Notes: generated by a model from the letters alone, not told the origin. A DNA stretch of 64,000 nt from Nostoc sp. C052 (GCF_013393905.1 NZ_CP040272.1:4770001-4834000); one strand, 5' to 3'. Numbered from the stretch's first letter, positions 9,366 through 18,646 are shown. Numbers and translations: made by a program.

Positions 9366-10637
9366 ATGGTAGATTTGTTGCTGATCGCAATCCTGGGATT
9401 CCTGGGGAGTTTTGGACATTGCTTTGGAATGTGTGGCCCCCTAACAGTGGCGTTTTCTCTGTCTCATCAGCCGAAAATACCACACAGCGCTTCCTTAGGA
9501 CGCACATCAACCTTAGAAAAGTCCGATACTTGGCAACAGCAATTAAAATTTCATATCCTGCTAAATCTGGGGCGGATGTTGAGCTATGCCCTAGTCGGTG
9601 CGGGCATTGGGGCGCTAGGCTCGGTATTGCTGCAAGGTGGACAGCTAGCGGGTGTTGGCAGTGACTTTCGGCGTTGGATGGCAATTCTGACTGGTGTGAT
9701 GTTGATTTGGTTTGGCTTAGGACAAGTAAAACCCGATTTGCTGCCGCGCATTCCCGTGCTACATCCCCTATTGCAAGGTAGTTTACACGATCGCCTCAGC
9801 ACCGGAATGGTTAAGCTTTCCTTAAAAGCCAAATGGTGGACACCAATGCTTTTGGGGATGACTTGGGGTTTAATGCCCTGTGGTTTTTTGTATGCTGCCC
9901 AAATTAAAGCTGCTGAAACTGGCAATTTATGGATGGGTGGGGCAACGATGATGGCTTTTGGCTTAGGAACCCTGCCGACTATGTTAGGTGTAGGCATTTC
10001 CACATCTTTGGTAAGTAAAGACAGGCGCAGTCAGTTGTTTCGATTAGGCGGTTGGGTGACGCTGATCATTGGCGCTATCACCTTGTTGCGGACTGGTGAC
10101 ACAATGGTAGATTACACCGGACACGCCGCCTTAATCTGCTTAATTTTGGCGCTAATTGCGCGTCCCATTAGTGGCTTGTGGGCTTCACCACTGCGTTACC
10201 GCCGGGGCTTGGGAGTGGGAGCTTTTGTGCTTTCTGTGGTTCATACCGCCCACATGATAGAACACTCATTGCAATGGAATTTTGCCGCCTTTGATTTTAT
10301 GCCGCGAGAATTTCAGTGGGGTATGGCTGCGGGTGCTGTAGCATTAGTATTAATGTCCCCCGCCGCTTTCACAAGTTGGGAATCTTTGCAAAAATCTTGG
10401 GGTAAGCGTTGGCGACAGATTCATCTATTGGGTGTGCCAGCCTTGCTCTTGAGTACCATCCATACTGTGTTGATTGGTTCCCATTACCTGGGTTCCTTGC
10501 AATCAAATTGGGGAAATAAATTAGCGGCAGTCCTGTTGGTATTCTTTACTCTCAGTGTCTTGCTAATCCGTTCGCGCTTTTTTTGGTCAAAGTTAGCCGT
10601 AGAAAAGTTTTATGTTCCCCCAACCAAATCGCGGTAA
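9366..10637 (+). CDS. TauE/SafE (UreH-like) membrane protein fused to a ferric-reductase-like domain
   Basis: 423 residues, about ten or more membrane segments. Residues 1-240 are the UreH-like/DsbD-like transporter fold of the TauE/SafE superfamily, with the signature GSFGHCFGMCGPL (residues 14-26) and the second cysteine motif LMPCGFLYAA. Members with HCxGMCGP are associated with copper or thiol handling. Residues 250-423 resemble the ferric-reductase/MsrQ haem-binding membrane domain, with paired histidines in VVHTAHMIEHS, IHLLGVPALLLSTIHTVLIGSHY. The join of the two suggests electron or metal transfer across the membrane (inference). The gene overlaps the next one by 26 bp, so the two are co-transcribed. 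Confidence 0.75.
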   Translation: MVDLLLIAILGFLGSFGHCFGMCGPLTVAFSLSHQPKIPHSASLGRTSTLEKSDTWQQQLKFHILLNLGRMLSYALVGAGIGALGSVLLQGGQLAGVGSDFRRWMAILTGVMLIWFGLGQVKPDLLPRIPVLHPLLQGSLHDRLSTGMVKLSLKAKWWTPMLLGMTWGLMPCGFLYAAQIKAAETGNLWMGGATMMAFGLGTLPTMLGVGISTSLVSKDRRSQLFRLGGWVTLIIGAITLLRTGDTMVDYTGHAALICLILALIARPISGLWASPLRYRRGLGVGAFVLSVVHTAHMIEHSLQWNFAAFDFMPREFQWGMAAGAVALVLMSPAAFTSWESLQKSWGKRWRQIHLLGVPALLLSTIHTVLIGSHYLGSLQSNWGNKLAAVLLVFFTLSVLLIRSRFFWSKLAVEKFYVPPTKSR

Positions 10638-11316
10638 ATCATCCTTATTTTCTGACTTCATCCCAACAAGTCAAAAACATAGGCATTACCTGCTCAAAGG
10701 CATTTCCTGGCAGAATCAAGGAACAATAAAGTATTTATTATTCCTGAGTTGCTTAGTTATATCAATGACTAATCTTTACCCTGCATCTGCTCATAAAGTG
10801 GAAGTAGCTGGAGATGTCGGTGCCACTATCCATATTGAACCAAATGATAATCCCCGTGCTGGAGAACCAAGCCAAGCCTGGTTTGCACTTACCCGCAGAG
10901 GTGGAAGGGTAATTCCCCTATCACAGTGTAATTGTCAGTTAGCTGTTTATGCCGAACCTTATGCAGCTGGAGAGCCTGCACTGCTAGAACCAGAGTTAAA
11001 ACCTGTGTCAGCCGAACGCTATCAAGGCATTCCAGGTGCAGAAGTTGTTTTTCCCAAGCCAGGTATTTATGAGCTGCAACTAAATGGTAAACCTGTATCT
11101 GGGGCAAGATTCAAACCCTTTGAGTTCAAATTTGAAGTTACTGTAGCAGGTGGATCTACACAAGAGAGTACACGAAACATAGGAGATGTCAATGGTAATT
11201 TAGCAGAGGGAGAATCTCAGAAATTACCAACTTGGGCGATCGCACTGCCAATTATCGGATTCATTGCCATCTTAGTTGTTGCACTACGAGGGACGAGAGG
11301 GGGAAGTGGGGAATAG
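10612..11316 (+). CDS. Membrane-anchored periplasmic protein, partner of the TauE/SafE fusion
   Basis: 234 residues. A hydrophobic segment near residues 40-58 (KYLLFLSCLVISMTNLYPAS, ending ASA before HK) looks like a signal peptide; the first 35 residues may therefore be untranslated and a later start possible. The middle, about residues 60-180, is beta-rich, with a CNC pair after VIPLSQ and an FEFKFEVTVAG strand, resembling a CopC/YtkA-type Ig fold. A C-terminal membrane helix (WAIALPIIGFIAILVVAL) is followed by a short basic tail. Its 26-bp overlap with the upstream TauE/SafE-ferric reductase gene points to a shared role in periplasmic metal or redox handling. That role is inferred; no exact family is recognised. 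Confidence 0.65.
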   Translation: MFPQPNRGKSSLFSDFIPTSQKHRHYLLKGISWQNQGTIKYLLFLSCLVISMTNLYPASAHKVEVAGDVGATIHIEPNDNPRAGEPSQAWFALTRRGGRVIPLSQCNCQLAVYAEPYAAGEPALLEPELKPVSAERYQGIPGAEVVFPKPGIYELQLNGKPVSGARFKPFEFKFEVTVAGGSTQESTRNIGDVNGNLAEGESQKLPTWAIALPIIGFIAILVVALRGTRGGSGE

Positions 11317-11405
11317 GGAGTAGAGAAGAGGCAGGGGGCAGGGGGACAAGGTGACTTGAGTGAGAACTTACAACAAGTCTTTCCCCATTCCCCATTCCCC
11401 ATTTC

Positions 11406-12404
11406 TTACTTATGTCGCTTTTGATGCCACTGCCATGCATGAGCCACAATATCTTGGATGGATGGATACTTCGGTTTCCAGCCTAAGATTGTTCTGACTT
11501 TCTCACTGGTGCCAATGAGAATTGGGGGATCGCCAGGGCGGCGATCGCGTTCTTCTACTGGTATCGAAATTCCTGTCACTTCTTCGGCAGCGGCAATGAC
11601 TTCTCTCACAGAGAAACCGCTGCCATTACCTAAATTAAAAACTTCGCTATCGCCACCTTTTAATAAATATTCCAATCCCAAAATATGGGCATCTGCTAAA
11701 TCGTTAACATGAATATAATCACGAATACAAGTACCATCGGGCGTGGGGTAATCGGTGCCGAAAATTGAGATCGATTCTCGTTTGCCTAAAGCTGTCATCA
11801 GCACCAAGGGAATCAAATGGGTTTCTGGATTATGATCCTCGCCGAGTAAACCATTGGGATTAGCACCAGCAGCATTAAAATAGCGGAAACGCACTGATTG
11901 TAAACCGTAAGCGACATCAAAATCAGAGAGAATCCGCTCTACCATCAGCTTTGTAGCACCATAAGGATTAATCGGATTTTGGGGATGGTTTTCGGGAATA
12001 GGCACGAATTCTGGTACGCCGTAGGTGGCACAGGTAGAAGAAAAGACAAATTTCTTTACAGATGCCGTCAGCATCGCTTCTAACAAGGTCAAAGTACCAA
12101 GGACGTTATTGTTGTAATATTTCGCCGGGTCAGTTACCGATTCTCCTACGTAGGCATAAGCAGAAAAATGCATCACAGCGGCAATATCGTGGGTTTTAAA
12201 TAGGCGATCAAGTAAGGCGCGATCGCCTGTATCCCCTACGATCAGTTCTACCTGTAAAACCCTTTCTACCAGGTCGCGATGCCCATAGACCAGATTATCA
12301 AGGATGACAACGTTATAACCCGCTTGCTTCAAAGCAAGCACCGTATGAGAACCAATATATCCAGCTCCCCCCGTTACCAAAATGGTAGGCTTTCCAGGCG
12401 ACAT
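11406..12404 (-). CDS. galE: UDP-glucose 4-epimerase
   Basis: Interconverts UDP-glucose and UDP-galactose, feeding galactose into surface polysaccharides and galactolipids. 332 residues, the normal length. The NAD-binding motif GGAGYIGSHT is at residues 12-21, the catalytic Ser/Thr region is FSSTCATYG (about residue 121) and the YxxxK motif is YGATK (about residue 148). VRFRYFNAAGANP and CIRDYIHVNDLADAH are further hallmarks of GalE. It faces the preceding gene tail-to-tail and reads away from 12832. A repeat-rich spacer lies upstream. Confidence 0.95.
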   Translation of the reverse strand: MSPGKPTILVTGGAGYIGSHTVLALKQAGYNVVILDNLVYGHRDLVERVLQVELIVGDTGDRALLDRLFKTHDIAAVMHFSAYAYVGESVTDPAKYYNNNVLGTLTLLEAMLTASVKKFVFSSTCATYGVPEFVPIPENHPQNPINPYGATKLMVERILSDFDVAYGLQSVRFRYFNAAGANPNGLLGEDHNPETHLIPLVLMTALGKRESISIFGTDYPTPDGTCIRDYIHVNDLADAHILGLEYLLKGGDSEVFNLGNGSGFSVREVIAAAEEVTGISIPVEERDRRPGDPPILIGTSEKVRTILGWKPKYPSIQDIVAHAWQWHQKRHK

Positions 12405-12831
12405 AGTTTTTCCTTTTGAGTGGATTATTCAATTAATTTAGTTTACCGGTACTAGATTACTCTTCTGGAAAATTATAAATAATAGACGCAGTGTCAAAAA
12501 ATTGCACTAAAATCACTACGACGGTAGTCTTTGGGTGTGAGGTTTGAGATATTTTAAGTCAAACAGTGCGATTACAATTTGACAATCAAATAAATCCATT
12601 TCCCGAAACCTCTAGGTTGACCTTTACGGGTGACGCTGCTAGCGTTGCTATGGCTAAGAAGTCGCCAGTTGTTTTATCCAGGGAAATCATGCACGGCAGT
12701 CCCAACTGGGGAGCCACTACGTTCATTACCGGGGTTCACCCCGTTGAAGAACTAGCGTGGAAACCCCGAACAAAACGGGCTGCCTCATCACCACACTGGC
12801 TCACCGCACCAGAAAATTTGAGAGTTAATCT
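12405..12831. other. Intergenic region upstream of galE and the YdcF-like gene
   Basis: Divergent promoter space for galE (minus) and the 12832 gene (plus). The part from about 12610 to 12820 (containing AAGAAGTCGCCAGTTGT and CTGGCTCACCGCACC) resembles a dispersed cyanobacterial repeat that often gives rise to false open frames. The 93-codon open frame at 12566-12847 falls in it and is not supported as a gene. Confidence 0.4.
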
Positions 12832-13488
12832 ATGTTTCTATTGCTAAGCCGGGTACTGCTGTGGCTGCTGATTGGCACTATCGTATATTCTCTGTTCCAG
12901 CGATTTTATCCCTCTGGAACTTTTGTTGGGCGATTAATCTTAGTCGTTATCTTGGTAATCGTAGCCCTATCATTTCTTAACCCCAGTGAACCAGCTGTGG
13001 CGTCGTTATGGAGGATGCTGTCTTTTCCACTTAAGCCTCTAGGAGCCTCTGTTTTGCTGATGATTCTGGCTGCTCAGAAAATCAAAGCAGGTGGGATAGA
13101 GAAACCAGGAGGAGTTTTGCTCGGTTGGGCACTGACGATTTTGCTGTTGGCAAGTACACCAGCAGTCGCCTATTTCCTTTATCGCGCACCTCTGGCAATG
13201 GCAGATCAAAATTATGTAGCAACTGCTGCACCAACATCTGGGACACTAGTGGCGTTAGGTCAACCAAGCACCACAGCGAACATCTCAGATGTGATGGGGG
13301 ATAGCATTCTTTCTTATAATTTGAAAGTGCCTCCCTACTTCTTACAAGGAAATCCTCAAGATATTCGCACACGGGGTTTACGACTTGAAGACTTTGTACC
13401 AAATGCAGAAACGTTGCAATTGACAACCAGAACTTGGGAAAGTTATCTCGTTGAAATTTATAGGTTCTTGCGTGTTCAGCGGTCATAA
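12832..13488 (+). pseudogene. YdcF/ElyC-like (DUF218) protein with its catalytic core deleted
   Basis: 218 residues. The N-terminal half has four hydrophobic segments (FLLLSRVLLWLLIGTIVYSL onwards), as in cyanobacterial YdcF/ElyC-type envelope proteins. Near residue 140 TLVALGQPSTT looks like the start of the DUF218 Rossmann core (usually IVVLG). The expected following 100 or so residues, including the conserved Gly-rich and His/Arg motifs, are missing, and the frame runs at once into RTRGLRLEDFVPNAETLQLTTRTWESYLVEIYRFLR, which matches the usual C-terminal helix. So I read this as an in-frame internal deletion. The protein may still be made. The deletion call rests on memory of the family and needs an alignment. 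Confidence 0.55.
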
Positions 13489-13732
13489 AGTAAAAAAGAA
13501 ATACTAAAAAGACCGCAATGCAACGCTTTAGTAACGCTACCCGAAATTCGGAATTACGAATTTGCAAGGGTTTCATTAAACTAAAGACTGGGGATTGAGA
13601 AAATTTAAATAGGGATTCAGACCCCATTCTTTCCCAATCCCCAATTCCCAGTCCCCAATCCCCAATCCCCTACATAGCTGCCTTCTTGGACTAGCAGTTA
13701 ATCTAGGATGATAAAGTTGCAAAATTGCTTTA

Positions 13733-15484
13733 ATGGCAAAATCTCGACGACTCGCTAAACTCAGTGCTTACTTACGACCCCATTGGCAGGAGGCATCTTT
13801 AGGCATTCTCGCTTTGTTGTCTGTCAATGCACTGGGCGTTTATATCCCTTGGTTGATTCGTGCTGGTGTTGACAAGCTCTCAACAACCTTCAACTGGAAC
13901 CAAATATTACATTATGTAGTAATCATTGTCTTACTCAGTTCGGCGATGTGGCTAATGCGAATGGCATCACGCATTTGGCTATTTGGGGTGGGGCGTCAAG
14001 TGGAATTTGACCTGAAACAACGGATTTTTGAACACTTACTCAAGCTGGAGCCTGCTTATTTTGCTAGTAATACTGCTGGCGATTTGATTAGTCGGGCTAC
14101 CAGTGATGTAGACAATATCAAACGGTTGTTGGGTTTTGCGGTCTTGAGTTTGGCAAATACAGCCTTTGCTTATGCTCTGACACTGCCAGTAATGCTAGCG
14201 ATTAGTGTGGATCTCACACTAGCCTCCCTGGCAGTGTACCCTTTTATGTTCTTGTTGGTGAGTCTGTTTAGCACTCGCTTACGTAAACAACAAGCAACAG
14301 TCCAAGAGCAACTCTCTGACATCAGCGAACTCATTCAGGAGGATATCAGTGGCATTGCCTTAATTAAAATCTATGCCCAAGAAGCAAACGAGCGTCGAGC
14401 TTTTGCCAAGAAAAATCAGCAGCTATTGACTGCGAATCTAGAACTGGCAAAAATCCGAAATACATTGTTTCCGCTAATTGGCGGGCTAGCTAATATCAGT
14501 TCACTGATCATCATTTGGCTAGGGACAGCGCGGATGTCTTCTGGGACGCTTGAGGTTGGCGACTTTTTAGCACTGCTAATTTATGTAGAGCGTTTGGCTT
14601 TCCCCACAGCAATTTTAGGATTCACAATTACTGCCTACCAACGGGGTGAAGTTAGTATTGATAGGCTGGAATCTATTCTTTCTGTCACGCCGAAAATTAA
14701 AGATGCAGCCGATGCCATACATCTGCCGGTGGCTGAACTGAAAGGGGAATTGACAGCGAAAAATCTCACTTACAATTACCCTGGTTCAACTACTCCAGCT
14801 TTAGCAAATGTGAACTTTACCATTGCGGCTGGAGAAACTGTTGCTATTGTTGGGGCAATTGGTTCGGGTAAATCAACTTTGGCCAATGCTTTGCCCCGCT
14901 TGTTAGATATTGAATCAGGACAATTGTTTTTAGATGGGGTGGATATTACTAAGATTGCTTTGGCAGATTTAAGAGGTGCGATCGCCTACGTTCCTCAAGA
15001 TAGCTTTCTATTTAGTACTACAATCAAAAATAATATCCGTTACGGCGATCCAGTTAGCGAACAAGAGCAGGTAGAATCTGTTGCTAAACTTGCCCAAATT
15101 GAATCAGAAATTTACAATTTTCCCCAGCAATATGAAACTATTGTTGGTGAACGCGGTATTACTCTTTCTGGCGGTCAACGACAACGTACTGCTTTAGCTA
15201 GGGCTATGCTGGTCAATGCTCCAGTATTAATTTTGGATGATGCCCTCTCTAGTGTAGATAATCAAACAGCCGCACAAATCCTCAAAAACCTCTCCGATGA
15301 TACTAAACGCAAAACAGTAATTTTTATCACGCATCAATTATCAGCAGCAGCGGTTGCTGACCGAATTTTTGTGATGGAAAAAGGAAAAATTGTACAGATA
15401 GGCAATCACTTAGAACTTGTAAAACAACAAGGTTTATATAGAACTTTGTGGAGCCAACATCAAGTTGAGGAATTACTGCACTAG
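13733..15484 (+). CDS. ABC exporter, fused membrane and ATPase domains (MdlA-like)
   Basis: 583-residue half-transporter; two copies should form the exporter. Residues 1-310 are the six-helix ABC membrane domain, ending with the linker VSIDRLESIL. The nucleotide-binding domain spans about 335-575: Walker A GAIGSGKST (Ala in place of the usual Pro or second variable residue, which is tolerated), Q-loop YVPQDSFLF, signature LSGGQRQR, Walker B VLILDDALSSVD and H-loop ITHQ. In Walker B an Asp replaces the usual catalytic Glu, as is normal for the MdlA/YheI-type subfamily. Substrate unknown. The TAG stop (15482-15484) lies exactly at the left end of a MITE, so the original C-terminus may have differed. 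Confidence 0.9.
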   Translation: MAKSRRLAKLSAYLRPHWQEASLGILALLSVNALGVYIPWLIRAGVDKLSTTFNWNQILHYVVIIVLLSSAMWLMRMASRIWLFGVGRQVEFDLKQRIFEHLLKLEPAYFASNTAGDLISRATSDVDNIKRLLGFAVLSLANTAFAYALTLPVMLAISVDLTLASLAVYPFMFLLVSLFSTRLRKQQATVQEQLSDISELIQEDISGIALIKIYAQEANERRAFAKKNQQLLTANLELAKIRNTLFPLIGGLANISSLIIIWLGTARMSSGTLEVGDFLALLIYVERLAFPTAILGFTITAYQRGEVSIDRLESILSVTPKIKDAADAIHLPVAELKGELTAKNLTYNYPGSTTPALANVNFTIAAGETVAIVGAIGSGKSTLANALPRLLDIESGQLFLDGVDITKIALADLRGAIAYVPQDSFLFSTTIKNNIRYGDPVSEQEQVESVAKLAQIESEIYNFPQQYETIVGERGITLSGGQRQRTALARAMLVNAPVLILDDALSSVDNQTAAQILKNLSDDTKRKTVIFITHQLSAAAVADRIFVMEKGKIVQIGNHLELVKQQGLYRTLWSQHQVEELLH

Positions 15485-15537
15485 TGGTCTGTCCCATTAA
15501 TTTTGCAGGGTTAAGAGAACGAACTGCATTCTTCGCG
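15484..15537. mobile_element. Truncated GTAGTCTGTCCC-type MITE
   Basis: GTGGTCTGTCCCATTAATTTTG plus AGAACGAACTGCAT (split) match the left arm of the full copy at 34930-35065. The right end is absent. The TA at 15482-15483 is the expected target dinucleotide and supplies two bases of the ABC-transporter stop codon. Confidence 0.6.
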
Positions 15538-15540
15538 TTA

Positions 15541-15579
15541 CCCCACCTCGGTTTTGTCTAAAGCCAAAACCGGGGTGGG
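15541..15579. terminator. Bidirectional hairpin between convergent genes
   Basis: CCCACCTCGGTTTTG pairs with CAAAACCGGGGTGGG (15-bp stem, one G-T pair, 8-base loop). It lies between the ABC transporter (plus) and the nuclease gene (minus), which converge. No clear T-run follows in either direction, so its use as a terminator is a guess. Confidence 0.45.
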
Positions 15580-15620
15580 TAGGCATTTGTTACCAATGCA
15601 CAGTTGCGATCGCCTACTCT

Positions 15621-17447
15621 CTAGGAATTACAATAGGCTCGTTCTGCCAATGTGACATCTAACACGAATGGATTTTCATTACCCTGAAATTGGGCGATCG
15701 CATGACTCCGTTCTATCTCAGTAATATCAGGTAGGTCTTGCTGATTCCATTTACACAAAGTTTGACGCTGATTCTGAAAGTAATTTTCGTCTACTTTCTT
15801 AGCCTGATCCCGATAAATAGTGTAAAAGTAGAAAATTGCCCTGGCTATATCCCCTTTTACTTTCTCTCTAGGCTCAAATTTAGAAGATGCTGATTCGCTA
15901 AACTCGTCAATTGCACTAGTAGGAATTGTAGATTGGACAGTATCATTTCGATACCATTTCTTAGTACTTGTGTCGGCTATATCGTCGAAGGGTTTATTAC
16001 CTCGCTCAGTATTAATATCTTCCCGCGCTGGAAACAGATGGTGAAGGTCACTTTTGGCATTACCTTTTTGGGCGCCTTTACTTTGTGGCCAAACGTGTTC
16101 GGTATTCAGTCCTAATTTGTCAGCTTCCTGACTAGGATCACCATTGCCACTTAAACGAATTGGGTAACTAGCATAAATATCTGTGACAATACCTGCTTGG
16201 TTGTCAATAACGCCGAACATTTGATCTCTGGCGCGATCGTAATTCAAACTTTTGCTTGGCGTATACTCCTTAGCGAGTTCTTTCACTAAAGCAACTTTGG
16301 ATAATTGAGGCAATATAATCGCCGAATCACTTGCGGGAGTAGGAGTAGGTTGAACAACAGGAGGAATACTTTCAGAGGTGGACTGATTAGCAGGCAATGT
16401 AAACGCTGCAATCACAGGATCGTGGTCGCTGGCCGGTTGACGAAAGCCAACATTAACATGCACAATGTCAATTTCTGGTTGAGCAGCACGAGAAAGATTT
16501 TCACTGACTAACAAATGGTCAATAAGTTGATTATTTCCACGGAATTTAAAACTAAAGCGATCGCTAACAGGTAAACGATCCGTCAGATTTTCTAGAATGT
16601 TACCCTCTAAGGTCTTCAGAGCTAAGGAATCTGGTAAATCGTTTAAATCACCCAGTACAATTACTTTAGCTTGTGGGTCAGCTTCCAGTAGTTGCGCGAC
16701 GAATCCATTCACGATTTCGGCTTGTTTGACTCGTTTAACATCGCTGGGAGAACCTCCAAGCTTGGAAACAAAGTGATTAGCAATAATAAACAGTTTTTGC
16801 TCGTTAAAAATAAATTCTGCTACAAGTGGCTTGCGGCTGTCATCGAAAGCAGGATTCGTGGGATCAATCCGACCTGGATTAAGCGAGAGATCGAGACCAT
16901 TTGCACCTTGAGTAATAGTCACAGCATCTAATGAGCCGCCTTTTTGGGGCAGTTTTGCTAGAGTTATCCGGCTGGGTTGAAACAAGAAACCAACCCGGAT
17001 ATTTCCTCCGGGTTCTCCACCATCTTGATCGTCGCTGGGCGGAATATCAACAAAATCGTATGTTGGACTACCAATATTTTTGAGCGCATCAATCAGTTTT
17101 TGGTAAGTCTGATTTGCATTAACAACGTCATCATTGGTTGGCCCGTTGTTATCCTGAACTTCAATTAAACTGATGACATCTGGTGCGTTCAAATTATTGC
17201 CAATAATTTTAGCAATATTATCAAAGCGTTGGTCTTTGTCTTTAGGGTCTAAATTCTCCACATTAAAAGTTGCAACAGTCAATGCATCCTGTGACTTTTG
17301 CAGAGATGTTGTTTCCCGTTGTGCAACTGAAGGTAAAGGCGTTGGCAATTGAGCTATTGGACTAGCTTGTAGCGGATTAGTCCATACAAAAAAGATGAGA
17401 GTAATACTAAGTAGTAGCAATTTGATGAATTTCATTCTCTCTTTCAA
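15621..17447 (-). CDS. Secreted double nuclease: EEP domain plus endonuclease I domain
   Basis: 608 residues with an N-terminal signal peptide (KFIKLLLLSITLIFFVW, ending near LQASP). Residues 55-355 form an endonuclease/exonuclease/phosphatase (EEP) domain: TVATFNVENLD, SLIEVQDN (metal Glu), IIANHFVSKLGG, VIVLGDLNDLPDS and DHDPVIAAF (the SDHDP catalytic end). Residues 385-608 form an EndA/NucM-type endonuclease I domain: YDRARDQMFG, NTEHVWPQS (catalytic His), KSDLHHLFPA and FYFYTIYRDQA. Both halves keep their catalytic motifs. The protein should be periplasmic or extracellular and degrade DNA for nutrients or defence (inference). An alternative start is Met-5. Confidence 0.9.
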   Translation of the reverse strand: MKERMKFIKLLLLSITLIFFVWTNPLQASPIAQLPTPLPSVAQRETTSLQKSQDALTVATFNVENLDPKDKDQRFDNIAKIIGNNLNAPDVISLIEVQDNNGPTNDDVVNANQTYQKLIDALKNIGSPTYDFVDIPPSDDQDGGEPGGNIRVGFLFQPSRITLAKLPQKGGSLDAVTITQGANGLDLSLNPGRIDPTNPAFDDSRKPLVAEFIFNEQKLFIIANHFVSKLGGSPSDVKRVKQAEIVNGFVAQLLEADPQAKVIVLGDLNDLPDSLALKTLEGNILENLTDRLPVSDRFSFKFRGNNQLIDHLLVSENLSRAAQPEIDIVHVNVGFRQPASDHDPVIAAFTLPANQSTSESIPPVVQPTPTPASDSAIILPQLSKVALVKELAKEYTPSKSLNYDRARDQMFGVIDNQAGIVTDIYASYPIRLSGNGDPSQEADKLGLNTEHVWPQSKGAQKGNAKSDLHHLFPAREDINTERGNKPFDDIADTSTKKWYRNDTVQSTIPTSAIDEFSESASSKFEPREKVKGDIARAIFYFYTIYRDQAKKVDENYFQNQRQTLCKWNQQDLPDITEIERSHAIAQFQGNENPFVLDVTLAERAYCNS

Positions 17448-17675
17448 TGAAGATATTTTCTAGATTAATCTTCTTCTTGATAGAGTTCAGTTAAGATAAG
17501 TTTTAAGTTAGGTAAAGGGGAACATCCAATTTTGGAAGAAATACTAGGTTGAAGAACAATTCAGAAGTTAGAAGCTTTATAATAAGCCTGGATTTGCATA
17601 TAGTATCTGTTTAATTAGCTGAATAAAAAGACCACTAAAAAAAATTACTACGCAAAACCTTTCCTCTCCGACTCG

Positions 17676-17790
17676 GAGGTTGTTTGAAAAGTCTATATTT
17701 AGGGAACTCCAATAAATAAATTATCCAATATTGTGGGGTGGGCATCTTGCCCACCTTATGGACTGGGCGGGCAAGATGACCACCCCACGA
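17676..17790. repeat. Palindromic repeat, GAGGTTGTTTGAAAAG ... GTGGGGTGGGCATC family
   Basis: Begins with GAGGTTGTTTGAAAAG and, 40 bases later, carries the hairpin TGTGGGGTGGGCATCTTGCCC / GGGCGGGCAAGATGACCACCCCACGA, slightly decayed. The same arrangement, with a perfect stem, occurs at 25969-26087. Confidence 0.7.
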
Positions 17791-17934
17791 GAGTTAATTG
17801 AATATTTTTTTATTTGTCAGTCCCTTATTACTCATCGGGCGACTTCCAGTTGCCTAATACTTTTTTTACTACGTTAGTTTTTTGGAGTAGATGGGTAGTA
17901 TAGATTACCGAAAAAACTAATTTGGACTATAGTG

Positions 17935-18609
17935 ATGTTCAAGACTAAATTATCAGAATCCTCTGTCTCAAAGGAACTTCATACCTCGAAGTTAATGCAT
18001 CGACATATTGGGGCGATCGCAGCTTTAGTTTTAATTAGCTTACTGAGTTCATTGAGTGGTACACCAGTTGACCACGCCATCTCTAACGCCTGGGAAGGCT
18101 TTCTCTGGGGATTGGCAGATCCAGTAATTAGCTTAAATTGCTTAGTTGGTATTGTGGCGATTGGCTTACTCTCATCTGTATTTGTTCGTGGCGCTGCGAT
18201 CGCTGGATGTTTTATCTTCGCAACAGTTTTGGGCATTGTAATTCATTTATTGCAGCTAGATTTACCAGGCACAGAAATAGCCATCGCTATTTCTACCATT
18301 GTTTTTGGTACTATGCTGATGATGCCAAATCAACTAAACTTTCTGGTGCTTGCTCTGGTGGGCATTAGTGCTGGTTTATTTCAGGGTTACGCGAATGCTG
18401 AATCTATTATTAGTGTAGGAATAATACCAGTAGTTGCATATATACTAGGTATTACCTTAACTCTGTTTGCAGTTGCCATGAGTGCTAGAGAAATTGGTGT
18501 TGGGATGGGTATGGGAGAAATCAACCGAATTTTATCCTGGAAAATGAGCATTGCTGGCTTCGCTTTGTGTGCGATCGGCATCGTGTTTTTGAGCAATTCG
18601 ATCATTTAA
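17935..18609 (+). CDS. HupE/UreJ-like membrane protein lacking the metal-binding residues
   Basis: 224 residues with about six to seven membrane helices. The layout matches the HupE/UreJ nickel/cobalt permease family: EGFLWGLADPVISLNCLVGIVAIGL corresponds to the usual GLxHPxxGxDHLxxxVAVGL (split over two halves), IHLLQLDLPGTEIAIAIS to the HLLxxxLPxxE segment, and GLFQGYANAES to GLFHGYAYGES. In each metal motif the ligands have changed: HP to DP, DH to NC, FHG to FQG, AHG/AYG to ANA. So it is probably not a working Ni/Co permease. ATG 17935 is preferred over the GTG at 17932. A strong hairpin follows at 18647. Confidence 0.7.
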   Translation: MFKTKLSESSVSKELHTSKLMHRHIGAIAALVLISLLSSLSGTPVDHAISNAWEGFLWGLADPVISLNCLVGIVAIGLLSSVFVRGAAIAGCFIFATVLGIVIHLLQLDLPGTEIAIAISTIVFGTMLMMPNQLNFLVLALVGISAGLFQGYANAESIISVGIIPVVAYILGITLTLFAVAMSAREIGVGMGMGEINRILSWKMSIAGFALCAIGIVFLSNSII

Positions 18610-18646
18610 ATCACATATTTCAATTCAGTGGAATACATTCATTCGT

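Noticed and set aside
12566..12847. 93-codon open frame before the YdcF-like gene
   Set aside because: Lies in a dispersed repeat-like stretch and runs into the next gene; no ribosome site or family features.
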